Assembly (NCBI GenBank): GCA_016795565.1
Contig: JAEUGW010000023.1
Coordinates: forward strand, 34,999-98,998
Direction of reading: 5' to 3'
DNA: 64,000 bases
From: Opitutaceae bacterium
Lineage (GTDB): Bacteria; Verrucomicrobiota; Verrucomicrobiia; Opitutales; Opitutaceae
In this document: positions 1 to 8,786 of the stretch, in pieces
How positions within the stretch are numbered: the stretch's first letter is position 1
Layout of the letters: each line of letters starts with the position of its first letter
Notes under the pieces: model-generated
What the model was told of the DNA's origin: nothing
Database searches by the model: none
The model's input: the letters and a program-made list of their open reading frames with translations, nothing else
Made by a program: the position numbers and the translations under genes

Positions 1-19
1 CGTTTAAACACTTTCATAA

Positions 20-625
20 ATGAAGCTCCCCAAGATCGACTGGAAAAAGAACGCCGGGCTCGTGCCGGCCATCGTGCAGGATGCCGCCACCCTGCAGGTG
101 CTCATGCTCGGCTACATGGACGCGGCCGCGCTGAAGAAGACCCTGCGCACGAAGAAGGTCACTTTCTTCAGCCGCAGCAAGCAGCGCCTCTGGACCAAGG
201 GCGAGTCGTCGAAAAATTTTCTGCACCTCGTGGACGTGAAGGTGGACTGCGACCACGACACCCTGCTCGTCACCGCCCGCCCCGATGGCCCGACCTGTCA
301 CCGCGGCACGGTCAGCTGTTTCGGCGAGGCGGGCGCGCGCGGCGTGGGTTTTCTCGCGCAACTCGAGCGGACCGTCGTGGACCGCATCAAAAGCGGCGAC
401 AAGAAGAGCTACACGGTGCGCCTCGCGAAGGAAGGCGTCGCCCGCGTGGCCCAGAAGGTCGGCGAGGAGGGCGTCGAGACGGCGCTCGCCGCGATGACGG
501 CCGACAAGCAGGAATTCGCCGGCGAGGCCGCCGACCTGCTCTACCACCTGATCGTCCTGCTGCGCGTGAAGAAGCTGTCGCTCGCCGACGCCATTGCCGT
601 GCTCGAGCGCCGGCACGGAAAATAG
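20..625 (+). CDS. hisIE: Bifunctional phosphoribosyl-AMP cyclohydrolase / phosphoribosyl-ATP pyrophosphatase
   Basis: Catalyses the second and third steps of histidine synthesis in the cytoplasm: PR-ATP pyrophosphohydrolysis, then opening of the PR-AMP ring. The N-terminal half (about residues 10-105) is the HisI domain, with the metal-binding cysteines C77, C93 and C100 in the contexts DCDHD, PTCHRG and SCFGE. The C-terminal half (about 110-201) is HisE, with KVGEEGVE and EAADLLYH. At 201 residues it is normal for a HisIE fusion. The ATG at 20 is the only sensible start. The next gene converges on it, so it stands alone here; any his partners lie left of the window. Confidence 0.95.
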   Translation: MKLPKIDWKKNAGLVPAIVQDAATLQVLMLGYMDAAALKKTLRTKKVTFFSRSKQRLWTKGESSKNFLHLVDVKVDCDHDTLLVTARPDGPTCHRGTVSCFGEAGARGVGFLAQLERTVVDRIKSGDKKSYTVRLAKEGVARVAQKVGEEGVETALAAMTADKQEFAGEAADLLYHLIVLLRVKKLSLADAIAVLERRHGK

Positions 626-659
626 TTTCGGTCCGTTCAACCAGGCCGCGCGGCGCGCC

Positions 660-2840
660 TCAGCGCGGCGGGCGCGGCTTGGAGAATTCCGCCGCCGGCA
701 GGCGCAAGGGGACCATCTCGCCGGTGTGATAATTGTGGCAGAGCTGGCAGCTCTCACCCGCCTTGGCCGGTTGATGACAGGTGGCGCAGACGTCTTTCCG
801 GAGCGGGGCAAAGTTGCTCAGGAACAGCGCCGGGTCGCGGTTGGCGCCGAAGGAGCGGGCGTAGTCGGCGCCGGTCGCGAGCGTGTGGCAGGTGCTGCAG
901 CCCTGGGTGCCCATCAGGCTGAAGTGCGCCGTGTGCTTGAAGGTGGTGAAGGGTCTCACGCCCGCCGCCGGCCGCGCAGCGCGCCAGTTGACCACGGTGG
1001 CGCCGGCCGCGCGGTCCACCGTGTGGCATTTCATGCAGGCCCCGGGCGCGGTGGGTGCCGCGAGCTGGGTGAATATCCCCTGCGCGGTGGGCGCGGGATT
1101 GTTCACCGTGCCGTCGAGCCACGCCGTCAGGAAGGCATCCTCGTGGCCGGACGGCCGGTAATGGAGCGTGTAGCTTTCATCCAGCCGATACCAACCGCCG
1201 GTGGCGACCCGCTCCTCCGCCGGGTCAAGCTCCAGTGCCGTCGCCGGCGGCGGAGCCGCGACCACGGCCGGCACCGGTGACGGGGGCGGCGCGGTGGGCG
1301 CGGGATCAGACAGCAGATCGTCATCGGCGGCCACGGTGGCCGGTTGGGTGGCCGCCGGCGGCGCGGCACTGGGCGACGCCGCGCGGGGGCCGGCCGGCGC
1401 GGCGGGCGGGATGGCTTCCCCGCGCCGGTGGGCGGCGACCTCCGTCAGCAGATTGGGCAGCCACGCCCGCTGGGCGGCGAGCGCGACATCGGCGGAAAAC
1501 TGGCCGGTGCGGCCCGCGGCGGATGTGGCCCCGAGGCGGTGCATGATGACCGGCTGGCCCTGCGTGACCAAATTGGCGAACAGCCCCTTGATGCTCCACA
1601 GCAGTTGCGCGGCGGCGGCTTTCTGCGCCGCTGTCGCGCGGGACAGGTCGGCCAGATTCAGGTTGCCCAGGGTCGCCAGCGCGGCCCGCGCCGTGTCATC
1701 CCCCTCCAGCAGCCAGCGCATGAAGGGCGTGAGGCCGCCTTCGCAATACGCCGGCCATTCGCCGATCGCGGCCCCGGACGCCGCCAGCGTGGCGACATCA
1801 ATGTCCGGCAGGCGGAAGAACACCAGGCCCTTGGCCCCGGCCCGGCCCGCGCCGTCGATCTGGCCGGAGTGGCACGCGGCGCAGGTTTGCGCAAAGCCGC
1901 GCACGAGCATCTGCCGGCCATCCGCCGCGGGTTCGTGGCATTGGGCGCACGAGGTGGGGCCGGGGGCCGGCGCCCGCACGTCCGAGAAGTGTTTTTGGAA
2001 ATGCGCCACATGATCGAACTGCAGCCGCGTGCGCCGCGAGTAGGGATATCCCGCAAATTCCGGGTGCCCGGCCGCGAACCCCGCGAACGGCGCCTGATGG
2101 CAGACCTGGCACTGCCGGTCGGTCAGGTGCGCGAGATCGCGGTCGGCGCCGCGGTGTTCGCGGTGGCAGGTGGCGCAGGCGAGATCCGCCGGCGGCCCCG
2201 CCGCGTGGGCGGCCGCCAGGGCGAAGGGCCGGGAAGTTGCGGACGGCGCCTGGGTGCGGGCGATGTCCAGGAGCTCGCTGGCGCTCACGCCGTGGGGCGA
2301 ATCGCTGTGCGGCCCGAGGTCGTGGCATTTGAGGCAGAGCTGGTTGTGCTGCTTGATCCGCGCGGAGCTCAGCGGGGCGGCGAGCGAAAACGCGGGCGAC
2401 TCCACATGGCAATCCGTGCAGCGGTGGGCCGACGCGGTGTGCTGGCTGGTCAGCGGCCCGGGGCTGGACCACGCCTCCCGCGTCCGGCCCCAGACCGCCA
2501 GCAGCACCAGGCCCAGCGCCAGGCAAACCGTCAGCCCGGCCAGCCGCCCGCGCTGGGCGCGCAGGCTGCGCTGCGGCTGGCAGGGCGGCACCGGGCAGCC
2601 GCAGGTGCCGTCGGGGCGCGGGCCGGTCTCGCAGGCGGCCCCGAGCGAAATCAGCCGGGTGCAAACCCAGCGATCGCCCTTTTTCGCAGGCAGACACTGG
2701 CCGGTGGCGCGGCATTCGCCCTTCGGGCCGGGGCCGTAGATGCACGGGCAGCCCTCGGCCGCGCGGCCGCAGGTCCACTCGTCCTGCGGCCGGTCGTAGG
2801 TTTTGCGGTTATGGATGATGCTCTGGAGCAGGCGGCGCAT
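660..2840 (-). CDS. Membrane-anchored decahaem c-type cytochrome with Cys-rich cytoplasmic head
   Basis: Predicted electron carrier of 726 residues. Residues 1-95 contain ten cysteines (24, 31, 33, 43, 49, 60, 70, 80, 82, 87), none in a haem motif. One membrane helix follows at about 100-118 after a basic stretch, placing the head in the cytoplasm and the rest in the periplasm. The periplasmic part has ten CxxCH sites: CTDCH, CLKCH, CATCH, CQVCH, CAQCH and CAACH, then a Pro/Ala-rich linker near residues 470-530, then CMKCH, CSTCH, CATCH and CQLCH. It is the last gene of a four-gene minus-strand operon and starts 10 bp after the cytochrome b-like gene. The natural acceptor is unknown. Confidence 0.85.
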   Translation of the reverse strand: MRRLLQSIIHNRKTYDRPQDEWTCGRAAEGCPCIYGPGPKGECRATGQCLPAKKGDRWVCTRLISLGAACETGPRPDGTCGCPVPPCQPQRSLRAQRGRLAGLTVCLALGLVLLAVWGRTREAWSSPGPLTSQHTASAHRCTDCHVESPAFSLAAPLSSARIKQHNQLCLKCHDLGPHSDSPHGVSASELLDIARTQAPSATSRPFALAAAHAAGPPADLACATCHREHRGADRDLAHLTDRQCQVCHQAPFAGFAAGHPEFAGYPYSRRTRLQFDHVAHFQKHFSDVRAPAPGPTSCAQCHEPAADGRQMLVRGFAQTCAACHSGQIDGAGRAGAKGLVFFRLPDIDVATLAASGAAIGEWPAYCEGGLTPFMRWLLEGDDTARAALATLGNLNLADLSRATAAQKAAAAQLLWSIKGLFANLVTQGQPVIMHRLGATSAAGRTGQFSADVALAAQRAWLPNLLTEVAAHRRGEAIPPAAPAGPRAASPSAAPPAATQPATVAADDDLLSDPAPTAPPPSPVPAVVAAPPPATALELDPAEERVATGGWYRLDESYTLHYRPSGHEDAFLTAWLDGTVNNPAPTAQGIFTQLAAPTAPGACMKCHTVDRAAGATVVNWRAARPAAGVRPFTTFKHTAHFSLMGTQGCSTCHTLATGADYARSFGANRDPALFLSNFAPLRKDVCATCHQPAKAGESCQLCHNYHTGEMVPLRLPAAEFSKPRPPR

Positions 2841-2850
2841 GGCGGGAGGG

Positions 2851-3672
2851 CTACAGCCGGTGGGCGTAGTGCAGGACGAGCCAGACGTGCGCCCCCACGA
2901 GGACGAGCAGCCCGTAGGTCAGCGGGATGTGCACGAAGAGCCAGAGCTTGAGCAACCGCTGGCCCGCCCACTGGGCGTCGAGGTTGCGCTTGGCCTCGAG
3001 CAATTCCCCGAGCTGATCCGCCAGGACGCTTTCGCGCGGGTTCAGGAAACGGCGCAGCGCCGCGAGCTCGGTGATCACCCGGTGGTGGCGGGCATCGTCC
3101 CCCGCCAGCGGGGCCAGCAGCGGCGGCCGGCGGGCAAAATAGCCCGCCAGCACCCGCAGATAAAAATCCGCCAGCGTGGTGGATTGCGTCTCCTTCTCCG
3201 CCTGCCGCACCAGGGCGAGCACCTCCGCCTCCACCCCGTGGCGCAGTCGGGGAATCCGCTCATAGACCAGGCTCTCGCCGGAGCGCGCCAGCCGGGGCGG
3301 CAGCCAGCGGCTGAGCCAGAGCCCGAAGATGCCGCTGAGGGCCGCGATCAGGAAGGCGAGCCAGAGGACCAGCTCCAGCCGCCCGCCCGGCGGCCGCAGC
3401 CCGGCGTGCAGCGCGAACACCACGCACGCCAGCCAGCCGGCATAGAGGTGGATTTGCAGCCAGGTGCTCGCCGCCAGCAGCGGGAGAAACGGCAGCTTTT
3501 TGCGCGCGTTGAAAAAGGCCAGGCCCAGCAGCAGCCCGAGCAGCAACCAGCCGGTGTAGAGGTCCGCCGGGCGCAGGGCGTTCCCCGCGAGCCACCAGGC
3601 CGCCGTGAGCGCGAGGGCGAGCAGGGCGGTCGTCAGCGATAGCAGCCAGCGGCGGCGGGTCAGGGCTTTCAT
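2851..3672 (-). CDS. Membrane protein with two H-x13-H helices, probable di-haem cytochrome b subunit
   Basis: 273 residues starting at MKALTRRR. The ATG overlaps the stop of the upstream cyclic-nucleotide/Fe-S gene (ATGA), which implies translational coupling and decides the start. About five hydrophobic helices are visible: four near the N-terminus, a soluble stretch of about 100 residues, and a last helix at the C-terminus. Helix 3 (IHLYAGW to ALHAG) and the last helix (FVHIPL to GAHVW) each hold two histidines spaced H-x13-H, the pattern that ligates two stacked b haems in ferric-reductase and quinol-oxidising cytochromes b. I infer transmembrane electron transfer between the Fe-S protein and the periplasmic cytochromes. 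Exact family not recognised. Confidence 0.75.
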   Translation of the reverse strand: MKALTRRRWLLSLTTALLALALTAAWWLAGNALRPADLYTGWLLLGLLLGLAFFNARKKLPFLPLLAASTWLQIHLYAGWLACVVFALHAGLRPPGGRLELVLWLAFLIAALSGIFGLWLSRWLPPRLARSGESLVYERIPRLRHGVEAEVLALVRQAEKETQSTTLADFYLRVLAGYFARRPPLLAPLAGDDARHHRVITELAALRRFLNPRESVLADQLGELLEAKRNLDAQWAGQRLLKLWLFVHIPLTYGLLVLVGAHVWLVLHYAHRL

Positions 3673-5411
3673 TGGTGCAGCCAGCGGTTCAGGTTTTCGG
3701 AGGAACGCAGGTCGGCGCGGACCAGCGCGTCGTGCGGGCAGGCGCTCACGCAGGCCGGACCCGACGGCTGGTCGATGCAGAGATCGCACTTGGTGGCGCG
3801 GCGGATGGGGGCGCCGGTCTCCTCCGTGACGACGGGCAGGCCCGCGGCGTCGTGCAACGCGACCATCTGGATGGTGCCGTAGGGGCAGCTCTGCGCGCAG
3901 ACGCTGCAGCCGATGCAGGTGTCGGGGTTGATGTCCACCTGGCCATCGAGACCCTCCCGGTGGATGGCTCCGGTCGGGCAGCCGATCATGCAGACCGGGT
4001 CCACGCAATGCATGCAGGCGCCGGCCACCATCACGCCGTCGGATTCGGGGCCCTGGCGGATGAAGCGCGGGTTGTTGTCGTGGGTCGCCGCGCAGGCGCG
4101 CACGCAGTCATCGCACCGCGTGCAGCGGTCGAGGTCGATCAGCATGGCGGCGCGGCCGTTCATGAAGCGCTGGGCCACGATGAACTCGAGGAAGCTGTTC
4201 GCCTCGGGGGCGGCCGGCGGGGCGGCGGGTTCCGGCGCCAATCCTTGGGTCAGCGTGGCGAGCTGGGCCGGCGTGAGCCGGGGGAAGACGTGCTCCTCCA
4301 GCACGGCGGTGGGGATGAACAGCGTGTCCACGTAGCCGAGCGCGCGCAGGCTGTGGCGCAGCGGCCGGAATTGGCCCTGCCAGCCGGAGATGAGCTCGCC
4401 GAGGCCGAAGGCCTCGCCCTTGCCGAGGTAGCTCTCGGCGCGCTCGCCGTGGTTGTAGCGGCGGCTCACCCGGGCGAAGCCGCTGCGCACGAGCAGGAGG
4501 CCGTTGGGGTAGTCGCCCTCCCGGGCCATCAGCGGCTCCTGCTCCAGACGCTCGCGTTCGCCGGCCTCGCGGCCGCGGTGATAGGCGTGGTGCCAGTCGA
4601 ACTCCCCGAAGGTCTCGAACCGCGTGGCGTCGGCGATCCGGCCGAGGACCTCGTCGGACAGGTTCCAGAACAGGGCGGTCTCGGCGAGATGCCGGCGGAG
4701 GCTGCGTTCGCGGTAAAGCCGGTCGATCTGCTGCTTCCATTCGGGGGAATACTTGCGGATCTCGCGCAGACCCTGCCAGCGGATCTCCAGCATCTGCGTC
4801 TCCTGGTCGGCCACGATGGTCGCGGTGCGGGGGGTGCGGCCGAGCGCGGCGATCTCGCCAAACATCTCCCCCGTGCCCAGCAGGGCGGTCCGGTCCGGGG
4901 CCAGCACGCCCGGCACGTCCTGCAAAAAAATGCGGGCCTCGCCGTCGCGGGTGAGCTCGAGCTCCGCCGCCGCACCGCGGTTGCCGGCCTGCTCGGCAAA
5001 CCGGGGGCGCCGCCACCAGCGGGCGAGGCTGCCCCAGACGGACGGGCGGACCTGCCGGCGGTGGCCGAGCTGCTCCGCCGTGGGCTCCTTGAGCAGCACC
5101 CGGACCGCCCCGTCCAGGATCACGAAGGCCGAATGGCCGTAGTCCCCCTGGCGCACGATGATCTCGCCGCGTTGGAAGCGGCGGACGCGCGCATCGTTTT
5201 TCAAAATCCCCCGGAGCGGGATCGACGCGGGGAAACGCCGCGGGTCGGTCGCGACAAACAGCGGGTGCGCGAGCAGCAGGTCCACGTCCACCTCCTGCAT
5301 GTCGGCGCTGAAGGGCTTGTCCCACCGCTCCGGCGCGGCATGGCGGCTGGCCACGCCCTGGGGCGGGATGGAGCCTGTCTGCACCGGGGCGCTGCTGACG
5401 GATTTGGCCAT
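3669..5411 (-). CDS. Tandem cyclic-nucleotide-binding domains fused to a four-cluster ferredoxin
   Basis: A 580-residue predicted cytoplasmic protein. Domain 1 (about residues 50-215) is a CRP-type cNMP fold keeping the phosphate-cassette pattern FGEIAALGRTPRTAT. Domain 2 (about 240-400) is the same fold with a degenerate cassette (FGLGELISG). Residues 430-580 resemble the electron-transfer subunits of molybdopterin oxidoreductases (DmsB/NrfC type). They carry sixteen cysteines in four groups (430/433/436/440, 466/469/474/478, 499/502/505/509, 542/545/554/558), enough for four [4Fe-4S] clusters. There is no DNA-binding domain, so the nucleotide domains probably gate electron transfer; that is inference. 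No molybdopterin catalytic subunit is encoded nearby. Confidence 0.88.
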   Translation of the reverse strand: MAKSVSSAPVQTGSIPPQGVASRHAAPERWDKPFSADMQEVDVDLLLAHPLFVATDPRRFPASIPLRGILKNDARVRRFQRGEIIVRQGDYGHSAFVILDGAVRVLLKEPTAEQLGHRRQVRPSVWGSLARWWRRPRFAEQAGNRGAAAELELTRDGEARIFLQDVPGVLAPDRTALLGTGEMFGEIAALGRTPRTATIVADQETQMLEIRWQGLREIRKYSPEWKQQIDRLYRERSLRRHLAETALFWNLSDEVLGRIADATRFETFGEFDWHHAYHRGREAGERERLEQEPLMAREGDYPNGLLLVRSGFARVSRRYNHGERAESYLGKGEAFGLGELISGWQGQFRPLRHSLRALGYVDTLFIPTAVLEEHVFPRLTPAQLATLTQGLAPEPAAPPAAPEANSFLEFIVAQRFMNGRAAMLIDLDRCTRCDDCVRACAATHDNNPRFIRQGPESDGVMVAGACMHCVDPVCMIGCPTGAIHREGLDGQVDINPDTCIGCSVCAQSCPYGTIQMVALHDAAGLPVVTEETGAPIRRATKCDLCIDQPSGPACVSACPHDALVRADLRSSENLNRWLHQ

Positions 5412-5428
5412 GGTGCGGACGGGGGCGC

Positions 5429-6466
5429 TCAGGGCGCGCCCGGGACCTGGTAGGGTTTGCCCTTGTCGGCGTCGGGCCCGGGCAGCAGCGGATCAACGCC
5501 CGCGAGCTGCGCGCCGGTCACCCGGGCGGCGAATTCCCGTCCCAGCGCGGCGATCTTGTCGGCGGCGGCGGTGAGCTCGGCGGCGTTGTTCAGGCGCAGG
5601 CCCGTCGCCCGGGCGACGGTGATGATGCCGGCCAGCTCGGGCGTGGGCGCGAGCGCCTGGATTTTCTCCAGCAACTGGCGGGCGGCGTCGGCGCGGCGGG
5701 CCTGCGTGACGCCGAAGCCCGCCTTCACGGTGGCGCCGGCCACGGCGCGGAAACAAAACTCCGTCTCCAGGATGCTGCCGACGACAAACAGCAGGCGCCG
5801 GTGCTCGGGCGTGGCCGGTGGGTTTGACCGGTTGCCGGTGTGCAGGATGGTGTGCCGGACCTCGCCCTGGGACCAGGAAAGCAGGTTGAAGCCCGCGCTG
5901 CCGGCGGGGTGGCCGCCGACGTTGGCGAGTTTTTCGTCGGGCACGATGTGGCAGCCATAGCAGGCCGCGCCGAGCGCGTAGAGGTTGTCCCGGGTGATCA
6001 TGCCGGCGGCGGCGGCCTCGACGCGGCGGGCGGCGCGGTGGGCGGGGGTCTCGGTCGCCTGCTTGGCCCCCGGGCCATAGTCGCCGTGGGTCTTGAGCCA
6101 GTCCCGGGCCGCGCCGTGGCAGGATTCACAGGCGATGCCGGCCACCGTCCGGTATTCCTCGTCAATGACCTGGCCGAGAAAATGGCAGTCCTGGCACTGG
6201 CGTTCGCCCTTCACCTTGGTCAGGCCGAGCCGGAGGAGCATCTCGGCGGTGGCGGGACGGCGCGGCAGCTCGTGCAGGGTCTGGTTGTGCTTGGTGCGTT
6301 TCCAGGCCTCGATTTCCTCCACGTGGCACTCGGCGCAGGAGGCCGGCCCGGTCACTTTTTCCGCCAAGAGCGCGGTCGCGCCGAGCCGCCCCGGCAGGGC
6401 CAGCACCGCGAGGAGACCGGCCAGCGCCCCCGGGGAAAGACCGGATGGAAAATTCATCAGACGCAT
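5429..6466 (-). CDS. Tetrahaem cytochrome c554-like protein
   Basis: About 345 residues from MRLMNFPS, with a short hydrophobic signal segment ending near GATALLA. It is therefore probably periplasmic. Four haem sites are visible (CAECH, CQDCH, CESCH, CYGCH) with the spacing and flanking histidines of cytochrome c554 / multihaem scaffold proteins. The C-terminal third is helical and lacks haem sites. It is the first gene of the minus-strand operon, 17 bp before the cNMP/Fe-S gene. The start is uncertain: the frame stays open upstream, but those residues do not resemble a protein, and a second ATG lies 9 bp downstream. Confidence 0.8.
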   Translation of the reverse strand: MRLMNFPSGLSPGALAGLLAVLALPGRLGATALLAEKVTGPASCAECHVEEIEAWKRTKHNQTLHELPRRPATAEMLLRLGLTKVKGERQCQDCHFLGQVIDEEYRTVAGIACESCHGAARDWLKTHGDYGPGAKQATETPAHRAARRVEAAAAGMITRDNLYALGAACYGCHIVPDEKLANVGGHPAGSAGFNLLSWSQGEVRHTILHTGNRSNPPATPEHRRLLFVVGSILETEFCFRAVAGATVKAGFGVTQARRADAARQLLEKIQALAPTPELAGIITVARATGLRLNNAAELTAAADKIAALGREFAARVTGAQLAGVDPLLPGPDADKGKPYQVPGAP

Positions 6467-6668
6467 GGGGGGTGGGCACGGCCCGCACGAGACGGCATGG
6501 GCATGGGGTCGGTGGGTGCGGGGTGCGTGGCTGCGTAACCTCGCCGCCAAGATTAAGCTGCGCATTTCCTGCGCAAGCCGATTCTCCACCATATTCGGTT
6601 TGTCTGTTGCCGGCCGCTCCCTGATAACGCCTCCCGCCCGGCCGTTTCCCCGCCCCTGAATCATCGCC

Positions 6669-7925
6669 ATGCTCTGGACCACTCTCGGCCTCACGCTCAT
6701 CAGCCTGGCGATCGGCCGGCTGCTGCTCGGCCTGATCGCCGCCGCGCAGCGGGTCCGCGCCGAGGCCGGCCGCCGCGAGATTGAGCTGACGCGCCTGCGC
6801 GAGGAGCTGGCCGCCGCGCGCGCCCACCACCGCCGGCTCGCCGAGGATCCGCTCCCGTGGAACGGCTACCGCAAGTTTGTCGTGAGCCGCAAGACCGTGG
6901 AAAGCCCGAGCGTCTGCAGCTTCCACCTGAAGCCGCACGACGCCCGGCCGCTGCCCGCCTTCAAGCCCGGCCAGCACCTGACCTTCCGCCTGCCCGGCGC
7001 GTCCGGACAGGGCCCTCTGGTGCGCTGCTACAGCCTGAGCGACCGCGCGCACGCGGGCCACTACCGCGTGAGCATCAAGCGCGCGCTGCCCCCGCCCGGC
7101 GCGGCGGCGGCCCCCGCCGGGCGCACCTCGGCGCTGTTTCACGACGTCATCCGGGAAGGCGACCTGCTCGACGTGCGCGCACCGGCGGGAAACTTCTGCC
7201 TCGATCCGGCGGAGACGGATCCGGTGGTGCTGATCGGCGGCGGCATCGGCATCACGCCGCTCTACAGCATGCTCGCCACGCTGGCGCAGCAGCGCAGCCG
7301 GCGCACGGTCTGGTTCTTCCACGGCGCGCAAAACCGCCGCGAGCTGCTGTTCGCCGTCGAGCTGGCGGCGCTGTTGCGCGACCATCCGCACTTCAACGTG
7401 CGCTTCTGCCTCTCCCGGCCCGACCCCGGCGACCGCCTGGGCACGGACTATCATCACGCGGGCCGGATCACCGCGGAGCTGTTGCGGCGCGAGCTGCCAT
7501 CCAGCAATTTCCGGTTCTACTACTGTGGCCCGGGGCCGATGATGGAGGAGCTCGCGACCGGGCTGAAAGCCTGGGGCGTGCCCGAAACCCACCTGCACTG
7601 CGAGGCGTTTGGCCCGTTGAGCTTCAAGCGCCCCGACCCGGCCGCCGGGGCCGCGCCCGCCGCGGGCAAGGCCCCGCTGGTGAGTTTTCGCCAGAGCGGG
7701 CGGACCCTGCCGTGGGACGGGAGCTGCGCCACGCTGCTGGATCTCGCCGAGCTGGCCGGGATTGCGATTCCCTCCGGCTGCCGCGCAGGCAACTGCGGGA
7801 CCTGCGCCGTGGCGGTGCAGGCGGGCGAGACGGACTACCTCCAGCCGCCCGGGTTTTCCCCGGAAGCGCGCACCTGCCTGACCTGTCTCGCCCGGCCCAA
7901 GGGAGACCTGGTGCTGGAGGCGTGA
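6669..7925 (+). CDS. NAD(P)H:acceptor oxidoreductase with FAD, NAD and [2Fe-2S] domains
   Basis: 418 residues. An N-terminal membrane helix (about 3-26) and a short charged coil precede a ferredoxin-reductase module. The FAD motif RCYSLSD is at 119-125 and the NAD(P)-binding GGGIGITP is at 190-197. A plant-type ferredoxin domain at the C-terminus has cysteines 371, 376, 379 and one of 403/406. The architecture resembles Hmp/Cbr-type reductases with a C-terminal ferredoxin. It is divergent from the cytochrome operon, with about 200 bp between the starts. I infer that it feeds reducing equivalents from NAD(P)H to the membrane at the cytoplasmic face. Confidence 0.85.
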   Translation: MLWTTLGLTLISLAIGRLLLGLIAAAQRVRAEAGRREIELTRLREELAAARAHHRRLAEDPLPWNGYRKFVVSRKTVESPSVCSFHLKPHDARPLPAFKPGQHLTFRLPGASGQGPLVRCYSLSDRAHAGHYRVSIKRALPPPGAAAAPAGRTSALFHDVIREGDLLDVRAPAGNFCLDPAETDPVVLIGGGIGITPLYSMLATLAQQRSRRTVWFFHGAQNRRELLFAVELAALLRDHPHFNVRFCLSRPDPGDRLGTDYHHAGRITAELLRRELPSSNFRFYYCGPGPMMEELATGLKAWGVPETHLHCEAFGPLSFKRPDPAAGAAPAAGKAPLVSFRQSGRTLPWDGSCATLLDLAELAGIAIPSGCRAGNCGTCAVAVQAGETDYLQPPGFSPEARTCLTCLARPKGDLVLEA

Positions 7926-7930
7926 ATACC

Positions 7931-7992
7931 GTGGCACGGGTCTCCGCCCCGTGGGACGCGCTCTCGGCGCACGGGTCGGAGACCCGTGCCAC
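7931..7992. repeat. Perfect 16 bp inverted repeat, possible bidirectional terminator
   Basis: The arms at 7931-7946 and 7977-7992 (core CACGGGTCTCCG) are perfect complements around a 30 bp spacer that can itself fold. It lies between two convergent genes. There is no T tract, so it is either a dispersed palindrome or a rho-independent-like structure of unproven function. Confidence 0.6.
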
Positions 7993-8009
7993 CCTAAAGG
8001 CGGGCGGTG

Positions 8010-8729
8010 TTACTTGGCCGTGGTCGGGGCGGTCAGGGAGACGCGGATCACGCCGCGCCATTCCTTGGCGCCGTATTCCACGGCCTTGTCCTCGGGATAA
8101 AGCAGATCCAGCGCCGCCTTCACGCCGGGGCGGAAGGTCGCGGGATCACCGTGGCAGGCGAGGCAGGACTGCGAGGCGGCGATGGGGCGATACACGCGCC
8201 ACTCGACCGGCTGGCCGGCCCGCTCCACTTTTTGCACGAGCATCTTGTCCGGGGATTCATCGGCCATGAGCTGGGTGTGAATCTTGTCCAACGCCGCGGC
8301 GTCGGCGGCGTCGGGGGCGTTGCGCGGGTCCCGCAGCATCAGGCTGGTCCGCTTGATGGCGGTGACGGTGGGCTTGCCCGCGACGGGCTTCGGCAGCTCG
8401 AGGCTCTTGAGGTGCATGATGCTGACGGTCTGCGCGATTTCGCGGGTCGCCAGCTCCTGGTTGACCTCGGAGATCATCATGCCGCCGATGCGCTCGATCA
8501 TCTTGAAGCCGTATTGGGCGATGTCCTTGACGGCGGGATCGTCGCTGTTGACGAAGGTGGCGGTGCTGCCGTCGGCCTTGGCGGCGGTGTTCGAGCCGGC
8601 CGCGTCGAAATAGGTGACCGAGCCCTGGGGCTGGGCGGCGGGTTTCTCCGCGTTGTCCGCCGCGGACAATCCCGACAGCAGCAGGCTTCCAACCAGGGTA
8701 GTGACCAAGGCGTTCTGGGGCAATTTCAT
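8010..8729 (-). CDS. DUF3365 (Tll0287-like) haem protein, exported
   Basis: 239 residues from MKLPQNAL, with a signal peptide ending near SGLSAADN. A single haem-binding CLACHGDP motif lies in the C-terminal third. The domain around it, including GVIRVSL at the end, matches DUF3365, a periplasmic PAS-like haem domain found in redox sensors and free cytochromes. Here it stands alone without a kinase. It lies downstream of a YceI gene on the same strand. The ATG nine codons upstream would put charged and proline residues before the signal peptide, so the later ATG is preferred. Confidence 0.8.
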   Translation of the reverse strand: MKLPQNALVTTLVGSLLLSGLSAADNAEKPAAQPQGSVTYFDAAGSNTAAKADGSTATFVNSDDPAVKDIAQYGFKMIERIGGMMISEVNQELATREIAQTVSIMHLKSLELPKPVAGKPTVTAIKRTSLMLRDPRNAPDAADAAALDKIHTQLMADESPDKMLVQKVERAGQPVEWRVYRPIAASQSCLACHGDPATFRPGVKAALDLLYPEDKAVEYGAKEWRGVIRVSLTAPTTAK

Positions 8730-8786
8730 GGGCAAAACACCAACCGGCGGGGCCAAGAACGCAAGCCTGCTTTGGCTCCGGGGCTC

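Noticed and set aside
3672..5453. 593-codon open frame opposite the cNMP/Fe-S gene
   Set aside because: The product is a Gly/Ala/Arg/His-rich low-complexity string with no motifs; it is a high-GC antisense shadow of a clearly coding gene.
7931..7992. Classical terminator between the reductase and DUF3365 genes
   Set aside because: The stem is perfect but has no T run on either strand, so it is listed only as an inverted repeat.
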